From positions 1 to 35,356 of the forward strand of contig DNXT01000114.1 of assembly GCA_003505795.1 (NCBI GenBank): 35,356 nt of DNA, read 5' to 3'. A program made the position numbers and the translations under genes. The DNA comes from Lysobacteraceae bacterium (GTDB lineage Bacteria > Pseudomonadota > Gammaproteobacteria > Xanthomonadales > Xanthomonadaceae). The number at the start of each line of letters is the position of its first letter. Within the stretch, counting starts at the first letter, position 1. The notes under the pieces were generated by a model. The model did no database searches, was not told where the DNA came from, and saw only the letters and a program-made list of their open reading frames with translations. Positions 33,969 through 35,356 of the stretch are shown in pieces.

Positions 33969-34290
33969 GTCGTTCCATGCCCCTATGCTTTAAAAGATGT
34001 GGAATAAATCAAAAGCTTGGTGGTGATGGTAGCCCCGCTTTTCCCGGGAAACCACCTTAAATTATTGTTTTCAAAGGATTTTCTGGTACCCGAATCCTCT
34101 GTATTACTGCCCCGCAAGACCCGGGAAAAGCTGTGGATAGATTCGCCTGCGGATCCTGCTGCTTATTTATCCACAGATTCTCCCCGATTTGCGCGCCGAT
34201 CATGCACCGTTTTTTCCAGAACGTGCGGCGTGCCCGCAACGGACGCGTTCGCCGGTCCCGCGGACCGACCGGTCCGCAGGCCCGGACGAG
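33969..34290. other. oriC: dnaA-dnaN intergenic region, probable oriC
   Basis: 322 bp without gene. Perfect DnaA box TTATCCACA (34167-34175), one-mismatch box TGTGGATAG (34132-34140), weaker TGTGGAATA (33998-34006), and AT-rich patches at about 33990-34017 and 34058-34085. Xanthomonas oriC was mapped between dnaA and dnaN, as I recall. A perfect 8-bp hairpin GCGGACCG / CGGTCCGC (34260-34277) lies just past the dnaA stop and could be a terminator, though it has no T-run. Confidence 0.6.
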
Positions 34291-35356
34291 CTACTCGCTC
34301 AGCTTCCGGATCAGCTTGTCCCAGTCCTCGCGCAGCTTGCCGTCGGTCTCCATCAGCGTGCGGATCTGGCGGCAGGCGTGCAGCACCGTGGTGTGGTCGC
34401 GGCCGGCGAAGGCGTCGCCGATCTCCGGCAGGCTGTGCTCGGTCAGTTCCTTGGCCAGCGCCATCGCCACCTGGCGCGGGCGCGCCAGCGAACGGGTGCG
34501 GCGCTTGGACAGCAGGTCCTTGATCTGCAGGCCGTAGTAGTCGGCCACGGTCTTCTGGATGTTGGGGATGCCGATCGCCTGCTGCTGCGCGCGCAGCAGG
34601 TCGCGAAGGGTCTCCTGCGCGAACTCCACGGTGATCGCGCGGCCGGTGAAGTTGGCGCGGGCCACCAGCGTGTTGAGCGCGCCTTCCAGGTCGCGCACGT
34701 TGGAGCGCATCTTCTTGGCGATCAGGAACGCCACGTCGTCGGGAATCTCCGCGCCGCGCTCGCGCGCCTTGGCCAGCACGATCGCCGCGCGGGTCTCGAA
34801 GTCGGGCGGGTCGATCGCCACCGACAGGCCCCAGGCCAGGCGCGACTTCAGCCGCGGCTCCAGGCCTTCGACCTCGCGCGGGTAGCGGTCGCAGGTCAGG
34901 ATGATCTGCTGCTTGCCGTCGAACAGCGCGTTGAAGGTGTGGAAGAACTCCTCCTGGGTGCGGTCCTTGCCGGCGAAGAACTGGATGTCGTCGATCAGCA
35001 GCGCGTCGATCTGCTGGAACTGGCGCTTGAACTGGTCCATCGCCTTCTCCTGCAGCGCCCGGATCATCGCGCTGAAGAACTGCTCCGAACGCAGGTACAT
35101 CACCTTGGCCGCCGGATTGGCCTGGCGCATCGCATTGCCGGCCGCGAACATCAGGTGGGTCTTGCCCAGACCGGTGCTGCCGTACAGCAGCAGCGGGTTG
35201 TGGGCGCGGTCGCCGGGCTTCTGCGCGGCCTGGGTCGCGGCGGCCAGGCCGAGCTGGTTGCTGCGGCCCTCGACGAAGTTGGCGAAGGTGTAGTGCGAAT
35301 CCAGGTTGCCGGCGAACGCCACCGCGCTGGCCGCAACCGCCGGCGCGGCCGCGCCG
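34291..35356 (-). CDS. dnaA: Chromosomal replication initiator DnaA, 5'-truncated by the window edge
   Basis: The last about 355 residues are visible; the frame stays open to the window end, so the N-terminal part (domains I-II) lies outside. GTG at 35322 is internal. Seen: domain III start NLDSHYTFANFVEGRSNQ, Walker A GSTGLGKTH, Walker B LLIDDIQFF, sensor/box VII LKSRLAWGLS, and domain IV signature FAGRDHTTVLHACRQI, C-terminus LIRKLSE. DnaA binds the boxes in the adjacent gap and loads the helicase. Confidence 0.98.
   Translation of the reverse strand, partial: GAAAPAVAASAVAFAGNLDSHYTFANFVEGRSNQLGLAAATQAAQKPGDRAHNPLLLYGSTGLGKTHLMFAAGNAMRQANPAAKVMYLRSEQFFSAMIRALQEKAMDQFKRQFQQIDALLIDDIQFFAGKDRTQEEFFHTFNALFDGKQQIILTCDRYPREVEGLEPRLKSRLAWGLSVAIDPPDFETRAAIVLAKARERGAEIPDDVAFLIAKKMRSNVRDLEGALNTLVARANFTGRAITVEFAQETLRDLLRAQQQAIGIPNIQKTVADYYGLQIKDLLSKRRTRSLARPRQVAMALAKELTEHSLPEIGDAFAGRDHTTVLHACRQIRTLMETDGKLREDWDKLIRKLSE

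Overview
The window is a high-GC gammaproteobacterial chromosome segment, most likely from the Xanthomonadaceae (Lysobacter / Luteimonas / Xanthomonas group). From the right edge, on the minus strand, it reads dnaA, dnaN, recF, gyrB, a CPBP membrane protease, an M48 lipoprotein protease, a secreted TPR protein, then tonB-exbB-exbD1-exbD2. The truncated gene at the left edge is pdxJ. From memory, this is the start-of-chromosome order in Xanthomonas, where pdxJ follows exbD2 directly. Three parS-like sites and several DnaA boxes lie in the dnaA-recF end, so the window covers the origin region.

Layout: 1-649 is the pdxJ 3' part. About 700-22,400 is an accessory island between pdxJ and exbD2. It carries paired regulators and oxidoreductases: TetR/SDR, a cysteine-synthase-like PLP enzyme, an eight-gene minus-strand operon (SDR, SDR, DUF1097, Tat-exported aldo/keto reductase, tautomerase, DUF3861, DoxX, MFS), SDR plus AraC, a patatin lipoprotein, a MarR/epimerase operon, an aldehyde dehydrogenase, TetR/epimerase and methyltransferase/MerR. 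22,500-25,016 is the TonB-ExbBD energy-transduction operon. 25,168-28,227 holds envelope and proteolysis genes. 28,300-35,356 is the replication cluster with the origin.

The island is mosaic and partly decayed. It contains a frameshifted LysR gene, a LysR HTH scrap, an epimerase and a TetR that have both lost their N-terminal halves at one junction, an alpha/beta-hydrolase tail, an IS5-type transposase remnant, a methyltransferase fragment duplicated in inverted orientation, and two families of direct repeats. Several regulators are broken while their likely target genes look intact.

The strongest regulatory signals are: (i) one operator type, in two copies each, at both the TetR/SDR divergent promoter (1.3 kb) and the aldehyde-dehydrogenase promoter (18.5 kb), suggesting one regulon split across the island; (ii) two operators with an identical 5-nt spacer between the second TetR and its epimerase; (iii) a MarR promoter with a consensus -35 lying inside a perfect inverted repeat and placing +1 on the GTG start codon (leaderless mRNA). 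The island genes probably handle reactive carbonyls, quinones or other xenobiotic electrophiles, but no substrate can be read from sequence. No tRNA, rRNA or CRISPR array was seen.
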